Assembly (NCBI RefSeq): GCF_000241325.1
Contig: NZ_BAEI01000018.1
Span: 19,336 to 83,335 of the forward strand
DNA: 64,000 bases
From: Gordonia polyisoprenivorans NBRC 16320 = JCM 10675
Lineage (GTDB): Bacteria > Actinomycetota > Actinomycetes > Mycobacteriales > Mycobacteriaceae
Reading direction: 5' to 3'
Shown: positions 50,262 to 57,594 of the stretch, piece by piece
Position numbering within the stretch: the first letter of the stretch is position 1
Layout: each line of letters opens with the position of its first letter
The notes under the pieces: model-generated
What the model was told of the DNA's origin: nothing
Databases searched by the model: none
What the model saw: only the letters and a program-made list of their open reading frames with translations
Program-made: the position numbers and the translations under genes

Positions 50262-50629
50262 CCGCGACCGTCGGGCTGACCGTACGATGCTCCTGCGGAA
50301 CCAGTACCGCACAGTTGATGAGCTCCGCATCGCCACGATGGTCCTGTCCCGACTGCGCCACGGGTTGGCACGCCGACGGAGTACAGGCGGTTATCAACGG
50401 CGCCAACGAGTTACGCAGAATCAGGTTGTCGATCATGCTCGCGGCGGCAGCACTGCTCGTGGTCGCGGCGACGCTGATCGCGATCAACCCGCACTGGGGC
50501 CTCTGCGTCCCCGTCCTCGCCGGCGGGCTGGCACTTCTCGCCAGACCCACCTACCGGCGGCGGTTGACCAACGCACGCCGGCTGCTGGGTACGGCGATCA
50601 CCCTCTCGCGCGAGTCGGCCCCCTCCTGA
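50258..50629 (+). CDS. Small zinc-ribbon membrane protein linked to the permease
   Basis: A 123-residue protein whose ATG overlaps the permease stop (ATGA). The N-terminal 45 residues contain four cysteines in two pairs, CSC near residues 11-13 and CPDC near 31-34, a probable zinc ribbon. Two hydrophobic helices follow (LSIMLAAAALLVVAATLIAI and WGLCVPVLAGGLALLA). I do not recognise a family. The strict overlap suggests that it assists or regulates the permease. Confidence 0.7.
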   Translation: MTATVGLTVRCSCGTSTAQLMSSASPRWSCPDCATGWHADGVQAVINGANELRRIRLSIMLAAAALLVVAATLIAINPHWGLCVPVLAGGLALLARPTYRRRLTNARRLLGTAITLSRESAPS

Positions 50630-50648
50630 CCTGTGCCGCGCAACGATC

Positions 50649-51299
50649 TCATCCGTCGGCACGCACAGCGAGCGCGGGAAGGGAGGTGGTGATCAGGGTG
50701 AGGAGCTCAGCCCGGGAAATCGGTGCGTCGGCGAGCCAATTGATCGTCACCTCCTCGACGAAGGCAATCCACCCGGCGACCGCCAACCGCACCGACGCGG
50801 TGCTCTCGATGCCGAGCCCGCCCGCGCGCTCGAGAATCCGCTCGACCATGACCGTCCGAGTCTGGTCGGTGACGGCTCGCATCGCCGGGTCGGCGCTGGC
50901 CGATCCGCGGATCAACGCCATGTACGCGGTTCGGTTCTCGGTGACGTAGTCGACGAACGCCGACATCGACGCTCCCAAGATCAGCAGCGGATCCCCCAGG
51001 GAGTCATCGGGTGCTGTGCAATCGAGCATCTCCTGCGCCTGGGCGCGCGCGATCGCCACATGAAAGTCCTGTTTGGACTCGAAATAATGGAACAGCAGGG
51101 CGCGCGACACCCCGGCCACCTCGGCGATGGCGTCGATGGACACCTGCTCCAGCGGTCGGTTGCCGACCATCTCGAGACCGAGTGCGATCAACTGGTCACG
51201 TCGCGCCGACGGACTCATGCGGGTACGACGGCCGGAAGTACCGGAACCCGAGGTACCCGGACTCGAGATGCTGGTCTTCGACGTGCTCACGGGGTACAT
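50649..51299 (-). CDS. TetR-family regulator
   Basis: The 216-residue protein has a TetR helix-turn-helix near residues 45-80 (LEQVSIDAIAEVAGVSRALLFHYFESKQDFHVAIAR) and an all-helical ligand domain. It is divergent from the monooxygenase gene; two matching inverted repeats lie in the 67-bp gap. The likely role is repression of both genes until a substrate of the monooxygenase pathway binds. The N-terminal 30 residues are Ser/Gly/Thr-rich and may be partly untranslated; a later start (MSPSARRDQL) is possible. Confidence 0.88.
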   Translation of the reverse strand: MYPVSTSKTSISSPGTSGSGTSGRRTRMSPSARRDQLIALGLEMVGNRPLEQVSIDAIAEVAGVSRALLFHYFESKQDFHVAIARAQAQEMLDCTAPDDSLGDPLLILGASMSAFVDYVTENRTAYMALIRGSASADPAMRAVTDQTRTVMVERILERAGGLGIESTASVRLAVAGWIAFVEEVTINWLADAPISRAELLTLITTSLPALAVRADG

Positions 51300-51306
51300 C
51301 GTAGCT

Positions 51307-51325
51307 TATTGATTCTTGTTCAATA
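51307..51325. promoter_or_regulatory. TetR operator copy 1
   Basis: The inverted repeat TATTGA-N7-TCAATA (19 bp) lies 8 bp from the tetR start codon. It has the same arms and spacer length as copy 2. Confidence 0.75.
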
Positions 51326-51327
51326 GC

Positions 51328-51346
51328 TATTGACGTTCGTTCAATA
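51328..51346. promoter_or_regulatory. TetR operator copy 2
   Basis: A second TATTGA-N7-TCAATA begins exactly 21 bp after the first (two helical turns) and ends 20 bp before the monooxygenase ATG. Two dimers could bind on the same face of the DNA. Confidence 0.75.
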
Positions 51347-51366
51347 GCTCACTAAGCTCAGTCACC

Positions 51367-52899
51367 ATGACAACGCATGATGTAGAGATCGCCATCGTCG
51401 GAGCCGGGTTCTCCGGCCTCGGCGCGGCCATCAAACTCGCGCAGCGCGGCATCGACGATTACGTCATCCTCGACCGCGGCAGCGACTTCGGCGGCACCTG
51501 GCGCGACAACACCTACCCCGGCGCCGCCTGCGACGTGGCGTCGAACCTGTACTCGTACTCGTTCGCACCGAATCCCGAGTGGTCGCGCTCCTACTCCCAT
51601 CAGCCGGAGATCCACCGCTACATCAACGCCGTCGCCGACGAGCACGGCGTACGCGCGAAGGCACGATTCGGCACCGAGGTCACCGAAGCCCGCTGGGATG
51701 AGGACACCGCCCACTGGATCGTCTCGACGGTCACCGACGGCGCCGAGAACACCTATCGCGCACGTCATCTCGTCGGTGCGGTCGGCCCGCTGTGCGAGCC
51801 GAACCTTCCCGACATCGACGGCATCGACTCGTTCGGCGGCACCATCATGCACTCGGCCCGCTGGGACGACTCGGTGGACTTCGCCGGCAAGCGCGTCGCG
51901 GTGATCGGCACCGGCGCCTCGGCGATCCAGATCGTTCCCGAATTGGCCAAGGTCGCCGGACATCTCGACGTCTATCAGCGCACCGCGCCGTGGATCGTTC
52001 CGCGCACCGAGCGTCCCTACACCCCGGTCGAGCACTGGGCCTTCACGCACATTCCGGCCGTTCAAACCGCCTCACGGGCCGGCATCTACACCTTCAACGA
52101 GTTCATCGCCTTCGGCATGACGTATTCGCCGAAGGCACTCAAGCCGGTCGAAATGCTGGCCCGCGCCAACATCTTCCGCGGAATCCGCGACCCGCAACTG
52201 CGCAAGGCCGTCACCCCCGAGTTCCAGATCGGCTGCAAGCGCATTCTGCGATCCAACACCTGGTACCCCGCCCTCGATCGCGCGAACGTCGATCTGGTCA
52301 CCGATCCGATCACGCGGGTCACCGAGACCGGCATCGTCACCGCCGACGGCGCGGCCCACGACATCGACATCCTGGTGGTGGCGACCGGCTTCCACGTCAC
52401 CGACTCCCCGGTCTTCTCCCACATCGTCGGCGTCGGTGGACGCAGCCTGGCGAATGTATGGGACGAGATCGGGATGCAGGGGTACAAGGGCTCATTCGTC
52501 CACGGTTTCCCGAACATGATGCTGATGATCGGTCCGTCGACCGGTCTGGGCCACACCTCGATGGTGTACATGATCGAGTCCCAGCTGAACTATCTGGTCG
52601 ACTACATCGCCACCGTGCGCGCCCGCGGGGCGACGCGCGTGGAGGTGACCGAGGCCGCACAGCGCCGCTACAACGCCGGCATCGCCCACAAACTCCGCAA
52701 CAGCGTCTGGGTCAACGGCGGATGCGCCTCCTGGTACAAGGACGTCCACGGCAACATCACCACGCTGTGGCCGGGGTTCACCTTCGACTTCCGGCGCGAG
52801 ACAAGAAAATTCGACGTGGCCGCCTACGACATCAGCCATGCCGCGAGCACCGTGCCCGCGCAACTCACCTCCGCTCCCACCGCCGGCGTCGGCGCCTGA
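51367..52899 (+). CDS. FAD-dependent monooxygenase, Baeyer-Villiger/FMO type
   Basis: The 510-residue flavoprotein has an N-terminal FAD motif GAGFSGLGAA (about 12-21), the NADPH motif GTGASAIQIV (about 181-190) and the BVMO fingerprint near 156-167 as FGGTIMHSARWD, with Asp where Pro is usual. Also typical are GGTWRDNTYPGAACDV and the ATGF motif VATGFHVTD. It would insert one O2 atom into a ketone or oxidise a heteroatom. Paired with a short-chain dehydrogenase and a TetR gene it resembles the mycobacterial mymA-type locus (Rv3083 and neighbours). The ATG at 51367 follows the twin operators. Confidence 0.92.
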   Translation: MTTHDVEIAIVGAGFSGLGAAIKLAQRGIDDYVILDRGSDFGGTWRDNTYPGAACDVASNLYSYSFAPNPEWSRSYSHQPEIHRYINAVADEHGVRAKARFGTEVTEARWDEDTAHWIVSTVTDGAENTYRARHLVGAVGPLCEPNLPDIDGIDSFGGTIMHSARWDDSVDFAGKRVAVIGTGASAIQIVPELAKVAGHLDVYQRTAPWIVPRTERPYTPVEHWAFTHIPAVQTASRAGIYTFNEFIAFGMTYSPKALKPVEMLARANIFRGIRDPQLRKAVTPEFQIGCKRILRSNTWYPALDRANVDLVTDPITRVTETGIVTADGAAHDIDILVVATGFHVTDSPVFSHIVGVGGRSLANVWDEIGMQGYKGSFVHGFPNMMLMIGPSTGLGHTSMVYMIESQLNYLVDYIATVRARGATRVEVTEAAQRRYNAGIAHKLRNSVWVNGGCASWYKDVHGNITTLWPGFTFDFRRETRKFDVAAYDISHAASTVPAQLTSAPTAGVGA

Positions 52900-52928
52900 A
52901 CACTCCCACCACACGAAAGAAGGCACTC

Positions 52929-53759
52929 ATGAAGGACTTTCGCGACAAGGTCGTCGTCGTCACCGGCGCGGGCTCGGGTATGGGCCGCGACCTCGCGGTC
53001 AAGCTCTCCCGTCTCGGCGCGAAACTGGCCATCTCCGATGTGAATCCGGACGGACTGGCGGTCACCGAGAGGCTGATCACCGAGGCCGGCGGCGAAGTGC
53101 ACACGCAGATCCTCAACGTCGCCGAGCGCGAGGCCGTCCTCGACTATGCCGAGACCGTCGTCGCCCATTACGGCCGGGTCAACGTCATCTTCAACAATGC
53201 CGGGATCGCTCACCACGGCGAGATCGAACGCACCGAGTTCAAGGACATCGAGCGCGTCGTCGACGTCGACTTCTGGGGAGTGGTCAACGGCACCAAGGCT
53301 TTCCTGCCGCACATCATCGCCTCCGGCGACGGTCACATCGTCAACACCTCGTCGCTGTTCGGCCTCCTCTCCGAGCCCGGCCAGGCCGCCTACAACGCTG
53401 CGAAGTTCGCCGTCCGGGGATTCACCGAAGCGCTCAATCAGGAGATGATCGTCGCCAAGCACCCGGTCAAGGTGTCGTGTGTGCACCCGGGTGGCATCAA
53501 GACCGCGATCGCCCGCAACGCCACCGTTTCCGGCGATCACGACGCCACCGCGACAGCGAACTTCTTCGATCGCTACCTCGCCCGCATGACCTCCGAGGAT
53601 GCTGCCGACGTCATCATCAACGGCGTCCGCAAGAACAAGACGCGCATCCTGGTCGGCACCGATGCCAAGTTCCTCGATCTGTGGGTGCGCCTGGTCGCCT
53701 CGAAGTACCAGTGGGTCATGGCCAAGGGCACCGCACTGGCGTTGACGCGGGCCAAGTAG
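52929..53759 (+). CDS. Short-chain dehydrogenase/reductase
   Basis: This 276-residue Rossmann enzyme has the cofactor motif TGAGSGMGRDLAVKL (residues about 12-26), NNAGI near 90, and the catalytic Ser/Tyr/Lys in VNTSSLFGLLSEPGQAAYNAAKFAVRGF. Asp following strand 2 (LAISDVN) favours NAD(H). It probably makes the ketone substrate of the monooxygenase 29 nt upstream, or reduces its product. The ATG at 52929 has AGAAGG upstream. A 16-bp duplication just after its stop belongs to the convergent neighbour. Confidence 0.92.
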   Translation: MKDFRDKVVVVTGAGSGMGRDLAVKLSRLGAKLAISDVNPDGLAVTERLITEAGGEVHTQILNVAEREAVLDYAETVVAHYGRVNVIFNNAGIAHHGEIERTEFKDIERVVDVDFWGVVNGTKAFLPHIIASGDGHIVNTSSLFGLLSEPGQAAYNAAKFAVRGFTEALNQEMIVAKHPVKVSCVHPGGIKTAIARNATVSGDHDATATANFFDRYLARMTSEDAADVIINGVRKNKTRILVGTDAKFLDLWVRLVASKYQWVMAKGTALALTRAK

Positions 53760-53765
53760 GCACGC

Positions 53766-53794
53766 TCAGATCTGGTGCACGTCAGATCTGGTGC
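53766..53794. repeat. 16-bp tandem duplication at the end of the binding-protein gene
   Basis: TCAGATCTGGTGC occurs at 53766-53778 and again at 53782-53794. The second copy holds the stop and last codons (HQI) of the minus-strand lipoprotein; the first lies just beyond the stop. Confidence 0.85.
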
Positions 53795-54792
53795 TCATTG
53801 AGCCAATCTGCGGCCAGATCCGCCGGATGCGCGCCGGCCCGGACCTTGCCGGCGAGTGTCGCGAGGTCGGCGGTGGTGATCTCGCCGGCCACCCGATTCA
53901 CGGCCTTCACCTGATCGCGGGTCAGCGCCGCAGTCCGATACACCGGCACGAGTGTCTCGGGCTGCGGTCCGACGCCCCGGCCGGCCGAGCCGGCCAGGGC
54001 GGGTAGCGCCTCGACGAGGCCGGCCGGCCCGGAGGCCGAGTCGCCACCGATCTGCAGCGGCGTGAGCAACCCGAGCGCGGTGCCCGATGCCGTCCGCTCG
54101 AGCACGGTGTGTACATCGGCAACCCGTTGTACCGGCCCCATCCGGCATCCGGCGTCGGCGAACGCCTGCAGGGTCGCCGGATCGGGCTCGCCGGTCGTGA
54201 CCACCGGCAGGTCGGCGGGCAGTCTCCCGCAACCCGAGAGGTCGCTCACCCCGGCCGTCGTGGCCAGCGGGGTCGCGACGAACAACTGCGGGGTGGCACT
54301 AACCGGCGTCGCGTCGCCGACCGAGACACCTTGCGGCAGAGAATGATTCAGATCGACGTACAGGGCGTCGGAGTTGGGATCACCAGCGGCGGCACCATCC
54401 GCGGCGGGCTGCGTGGACGGTGCCGGCGATACGGGCGAGGTCGCCGCCTGCGCCAGCGAGGGCGCGAGTTCGGTCAGCAACCGACCGGTGAATGCCGGGA
54501 AGAGATCGACGTCGCCCCGCTGCATCGCGTCGAGTTGCGCGGTGTCGCCGCCGATTCTCGGGTCGACCGCGACGTGCGCACCCGCGGTGCGCAACGCGCC
54601 CGCATAGATCTGTGCCATCACGAGCGACTCCGGGGTTCCGGAGGAGCCCATCACCAACGGCCTGTTCTCGTCCGGGCCCGCATCGTCTCCGCCGCCGCTG
54701 CCGCATCCGGCAAGCGCCGCGACCAGCACCAGAACGGCTGACAGGATCGCCGGGGCCGCGCCGCGGCGCACTCGTTGTCGCACGGCACTCAC
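53782..54792 (-). CDS. ABC-type substrate-binding lipoprotein, OpuAC/ProX-like
   Basis: The 336-residue precursor starts at GTG 54792 and has a lipoprotein signal ending in the lipobox ALAGC (Cys about residue 27). The mature part has the periplasmic-binding pattern of quaternary-amine receptors: LVMGSSGTPESLVMAQIYAGALRTAGAHVAVDPRIGGDTAQLDAMQRGDVDLFPAFTGRLLTE, then ATPLATTAG. No permease or ATPase gene is adjacent, so it is an orphan whose partners must lie elsewhere. A Ser/Thr/Pro/Ala insert of about 30 residues after LAPSLAQAA is unusual. Confidence 0.8.
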   Translation of the reverse strand: MSAVRQRVRRGAAPAILSAVLVLVAALAGCGSGGGDDAGPDENRPLVMGSSGTPESLVMAQIYAGALRTAGAHVAVDPRIGGDTAQLDAMQRGDVDLFPAFTGRLLTELAPSLAQAATSPVSPAPSTQPAADGAAAGDPNSDALYVDLNHSLPQGVSVGDATPVSATPQLFVATPLATTAGVSDLSGCGRLPADLPVVTTGEPDPATLQAFADAGCRMGPVQRVADVHTVLERTASGTALGLLTPLQIGGDSASGPAGLVEALPALAGSAGRGVGPQPETLVPVYRTAALTRDQVKAVNRVAGEITTADLATLAGKVRAGAHPADLAADWLNEHQI

Positions 54793-54805
54793 CGTAGCGT
54801 GCCGG

Positions 54806-55426
54806 TCACCCGCCGGCGGCGATGAACCCGGCCACCGAGTCGGCGATGAGTTGCACGGCAATGGCCGCGAGAAGCAGACCCGCGATCTTGGCCAGCAGCG
54901 TGATGCCGCCGACGCCGAGGATGCGGATGAGCACCGTCGAGTACCGCAGCACGATCGCGACGACGATGTGCACGCTGACGATGGCGGCCGCGATGGCGAG
55001 GTAGCCGCCCGCGTCACCGGAGACCCCGCTGACCCCGACGATGACCGCGGCGATCGCACCCGGTCCCGCGAGCAGCGGTGTGCCCAGCGGCACCAGCGCG
55101 ACGTTGACGTCCTCGGAGGCCTGGGGCGACCCGGCGCTGCCCAGCCCCGTCAGCAGCTGCAGCGCCACCAGCAGCAGAAGCAGACCGCCGGCGCCCTGCA
55201 GTGCGGGGATACCGATGTGCAGGTAGTTCAGGATCGCCTTGCCGCCGATGGCGAAGATGCTGATCACCAGCAGACTCACCAGCGGGGCCTGCCAGGCGGC
55301 ACGGCGCCGGTACTCCGGCGTCCGGTGACCGACCAGTGACAGGAACAGGGGGATCTGCCCGGGTGGGTCCATGATGACCAACAGGGTGATCAGGGTCGTC
55401 GTGTAGACCGTGACGTCGAAGGACAC
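54806..55426 (-). CDS. MarC-family membrane protein
   Basis: This 206-residue protein has six hydrophobic helices and the family pattern LLVIMDPPGQIPLFLSL near the N terminus and VPLGTPLLAGPGAIAAVIV in the middle. The function of MarC proteins is not established; the early link to multiple antibiotic resistance was not upheld. It starts at GTG 55426 and ends 13 nt before the lipoprotein start on the same strand, so the two may be co-transcribed. Confidence 0.88.
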   Translation of the reverse strand: MSFDVTVYTTTLITLLVIMDPPGQIPLFLSLVGHRTPEYRRRAAWQAPLVSLLVISIFAIGGKAILNYLHIGIPALQGAGGLLLLLVALQLLTGLGSAGSPQASEDVNVALVPLGTPLLAGPGAIAAVIVGVSGVSGDAGGYLAIAAAIVSVHIVVAIVLRYSTVLIRILGVGGITLLAKIAGLLLAAIAVQLIADSVAGFIAAGG

Positions 55427-55462
55427 GCGCTGATCTTACGGGCGGCGCGTACCATCCCAGGC

Positions 55463-56551
55463 GTGCCATCGATGCCCCATCTACGCCCCGGCCTCGGATT
55501 CACCACCGGCCGTCGCGAGCGACGGCCGCTGCCGAAGATCCCGGTGCCCATCGCCCGGGCGATCGTGGACTGCGCGGTCTATATCGACGGGCATCGGCAG
55601 CCGGGACGGATCGGCTACTCCGAGGCCCTCGAGCAGGTGCGCAGTACGGGTGAGGGTTTCGTCTGGCTCGGTCTGCATTCACCCGACGACGAGCAGATGA
55701 CCGGTGTCGCGGAGGTCTTCGGGCTGCACGAGCTCGTCGTCGAGGACGCGGTGCACGCCCACCAACGCCCCAAACTCGAGATCTACGACAACACCCAGTT
55801 CTTGGTACTGCGCACGGTCAAGTACGTCGAACACGAATCGATCGAGCAGGCCAGTGAGGTCGTCGAGACCGGCGAGATCATGATCTTCACCGGCCCCGAC
55901 TTCGTGATCACGGTGCGCCACGGCGATCACACCCACCTGTCGGGATTGCGCCGACGCATGGAGGCTCGTCCCGAACGCCTCGCCCTGGGCCCGACCGCGG
56001 TCATGCACGCCATCGCCGACCTCGTCGTCGACAGCTACCTCGCGGTCAGCGAGAAGATGGAGACCGACCTTCTCGCCATCGAGAGTTCGGTGTTCGGCAA
56101 CAAGAAGCGTTGGCTCGACATCGAACCGGTGTATCTGCTCAAACGCGAGGTGCTCGAACTTCGCCGCGCGGTGACCCCGCTGACCAATCCACTGTCGCGG
56201 CTGACCTCGAATAATCCCTTGGTGCCCAAGGAGATCCGACGCTATCTGCGCGACGTCGCCGATCACCTCACGACCGTCGTCGACCGCGTCGTGGAGTACG
56301 ACGAGGTCTTGTCGTCGCTTCTCGACGCCGCCGCGGCCAAGGTCGGTATCCAGCAGAACAGTGACATGCGCAAGATCTCCGCGTGGGTGGCGATCGGCGC
56401 CATCCCGACGATGGTCGCGGGCCTCTACGGCATGAACTTCGACATCCTGCCAGGCATGCATGATGCGCAGGGCTTCGGTCTGGTCTGCCTGTTCCTGGTG
56501 GTGGTCTGCGGCGCACTGTGGGGGGCGTTGCGGCGCAATCACTGGCTGTGA
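55463..56551 (+). CDS. corA: CorA-family Mg2+/Co2+ channel
   Basis: A 362-residue pentameric channel subunit. A large cytoplasmic N-terminal domain leads to a long stalk helix (VADHLTTVVDRVVEYDEVLSSLLDAAAAKVGIQQNSDMRKISAWVAI) and two membrane helices. The selectivity signature GMN is in LYGMNFDILPGM near residue 323. The C terminus is a short basic tail (RRNHWL). It starts at GTG 55463 or ATG 55472, 36 nt from the divergent MarC start; the transcript may be nearly leaderless. A 15-bp tandem duplication spans the stop codon. Confidence 0.93.
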   Translation: MPSMPHLRPGLGFTTGRRERRPLPKIPVPIARAIVDCAVYIDGHRQPGRIGYSEALEQVRSTGEGFVWLGLHSPDDEQMTGVAEVFGLHELVVEDAVHAHQRPKLEIYDNTQFLVLRTVKYVEHESIEQASEVVETGEIMIFTGPDFVITVRHGDHTHLSGLRRRMEARPERLALGPTAVMHAIADLVVDSYLAVSEKMETDLLAIESSVFGNKKRWLDIEPVYLLKREVLELRRAVTPLTNPLSRLTSNNPLVPKEIRRYLRDVADHLTTVVDRVVEYDEVLSSLLDAAAAKVGIQQNSDMRKISAWVAIGAIPTMVAGLYGMNFDILPGMHDAQGFGLVCLFLVVVCGALWGALRRNHWL

Positions 56552-56569
56552 AGCCACTGGCTGTGAAGC
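56540..56569. repeat. 15-bp tandem duplication across the corA stop
   Basis: CACTGGCTGTGAAGC is present twice in tandem (56540-56554, 56555-56569). The first copy encodes the last codons and stop of CorA; the second is untranslated. Confidence 0.9.
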
Positions 56570-56587
56570 GTTGTACGGCAACCAGTT

Positions 56588-57118
56588 TCAGAACATGGAA
56601 TTCGGGTTCGCCGAGGTCGAGGGAACGTCCTGGATGACGTCCCAATGCTCGACGATCGTGCCGTCGGCCACACGGAAGATGTCGACGACCGCCTGACCGC
56701 GATCGCCGGGACCGTTCACCGAGTGGACGTGCAGATAGACGAGGTCCCCGTCGGTCGCGCTCCGCACGATCGTGCTGCGCGACTGCGGGTTCTGCGCGAA
56801 CGACCCGGCGAAGAAGTCGACGAACGGCTTCTTGCCGTCGGGCACCAGCGGGTTGTGTTGCTTGTACGTATCGGCCACCACCGAGGCTGCCGAGACGTCG
56901 TGGCGGTTGAAGAAGTTGTCGTAGAAATCGACGACCAGTGCACGATTCGCCTCTTCGGCACCGAGGTTGCGTCCCCCGTCGTCCCGGGTGTCCGCGTCAC
57001 CTGAACCGGCGCAGGCCGCCAGGACCAGCAGGCCGGACAATGCGGCCACCATCGCACTCGCAACGCGTCGACGAACCGTCCATGCCGTGGCCGTCCCCGT
57101 CATCCTGATCCCCGTCAT
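56588..57118 (-). CDS. SnoaL-like (NTF2-fold) lipoprotein
   Basis: The ATG at 57118 has GGAGG eight bases upstream and gives 176 residues. A signal region (VRRRVASAMVAALSGLLVLAAC) ends in a lipobox with Cys near residue 37. The mature part is a single SnoaL/NTF2-like domain: VVDFYDNFFNRHDVSAASVVADTYKQHNPLVPDGKKPFVDFFAG, then VYLHVHSVNGPGDRGQAVVDIFRVADGTIVEHWDVIQDV. Cytoplasmic relatives in this family act as cyclases or isomerases or bind small ligands; an exported lipoprotein version is less common. It is divergent from the AraC gene that has been broken by an insertion sequence, which may have been its regulator. Confidence 0.8.
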   Translation of the reverse strand: MTGIRMTGTATAWTVRRRVASAMVAALSGLLVLAACAGSGDADTRDDGGRNLGAEEANRALVVDFYDNFFNRHDVSAASVVADTYKQHNPLVPDGKKPFVDFFAGSFAQNPQSRSTIVRSATDGDLVYLHVHSVNGPGDRGQAVVDIFRVADGTIVEHWDVIQDVPSTSANPNSMF

Positions 57119-57586
57119 CTTCATCGCCTCCAAGACGTGTACCGCGACCGTGTGGCCCGGGATCGTGTCACTGCGGGTCGTGATCAACCCATCGACGAGC
57201 GTAGGAACAGCAGCTGCCGATTGTCCCGGTAGTAGAGTGTCGGGTATTGGTAGAAAACAGACACCCGAGATCCGTGAGATCCGGTATCGGCGACTTCCCC
57301 GCCCCGTCGACTCGCTCGAGATCACGACGATCGAGGCACTCCGGCAGGGTGCACGCGAGTCGGAATTCACCGGGCCACAACGGATCAACTTCGAGCTCAT
57401 CGTGTGGATCGAGCGTGGGACCATCACTCATGAAGTCGATTTCGCCCGGTACGAATTGGGTCCCGGTGACGTCTTGTGGGTACATACCGGCCAGGTCCAG
57501 CGATGGGGTGACATCGCGGCCGTCGACGGGATCGTGTGCATGATGCCTGCCACCGCGCTCGACACCGCGCTCACCGATCGGCTGGA

Positions 57587-57594
57587 CCGGATCG
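57587..57594 (+). repeat. Target-site duplication, left copy
   Basis: CCGGATCG directly abuts the left end of the ISL3 element and is repeated at 58964-58971. Confidence 0.88.

Noticed and set aside
56967..57236. Longer N terminus for the AraC gene back to 56967
   Set aside because: It would overlap most of the signal region of the divergent SnoaL lipoprotein, and the extra residues match no AraC family pattern.
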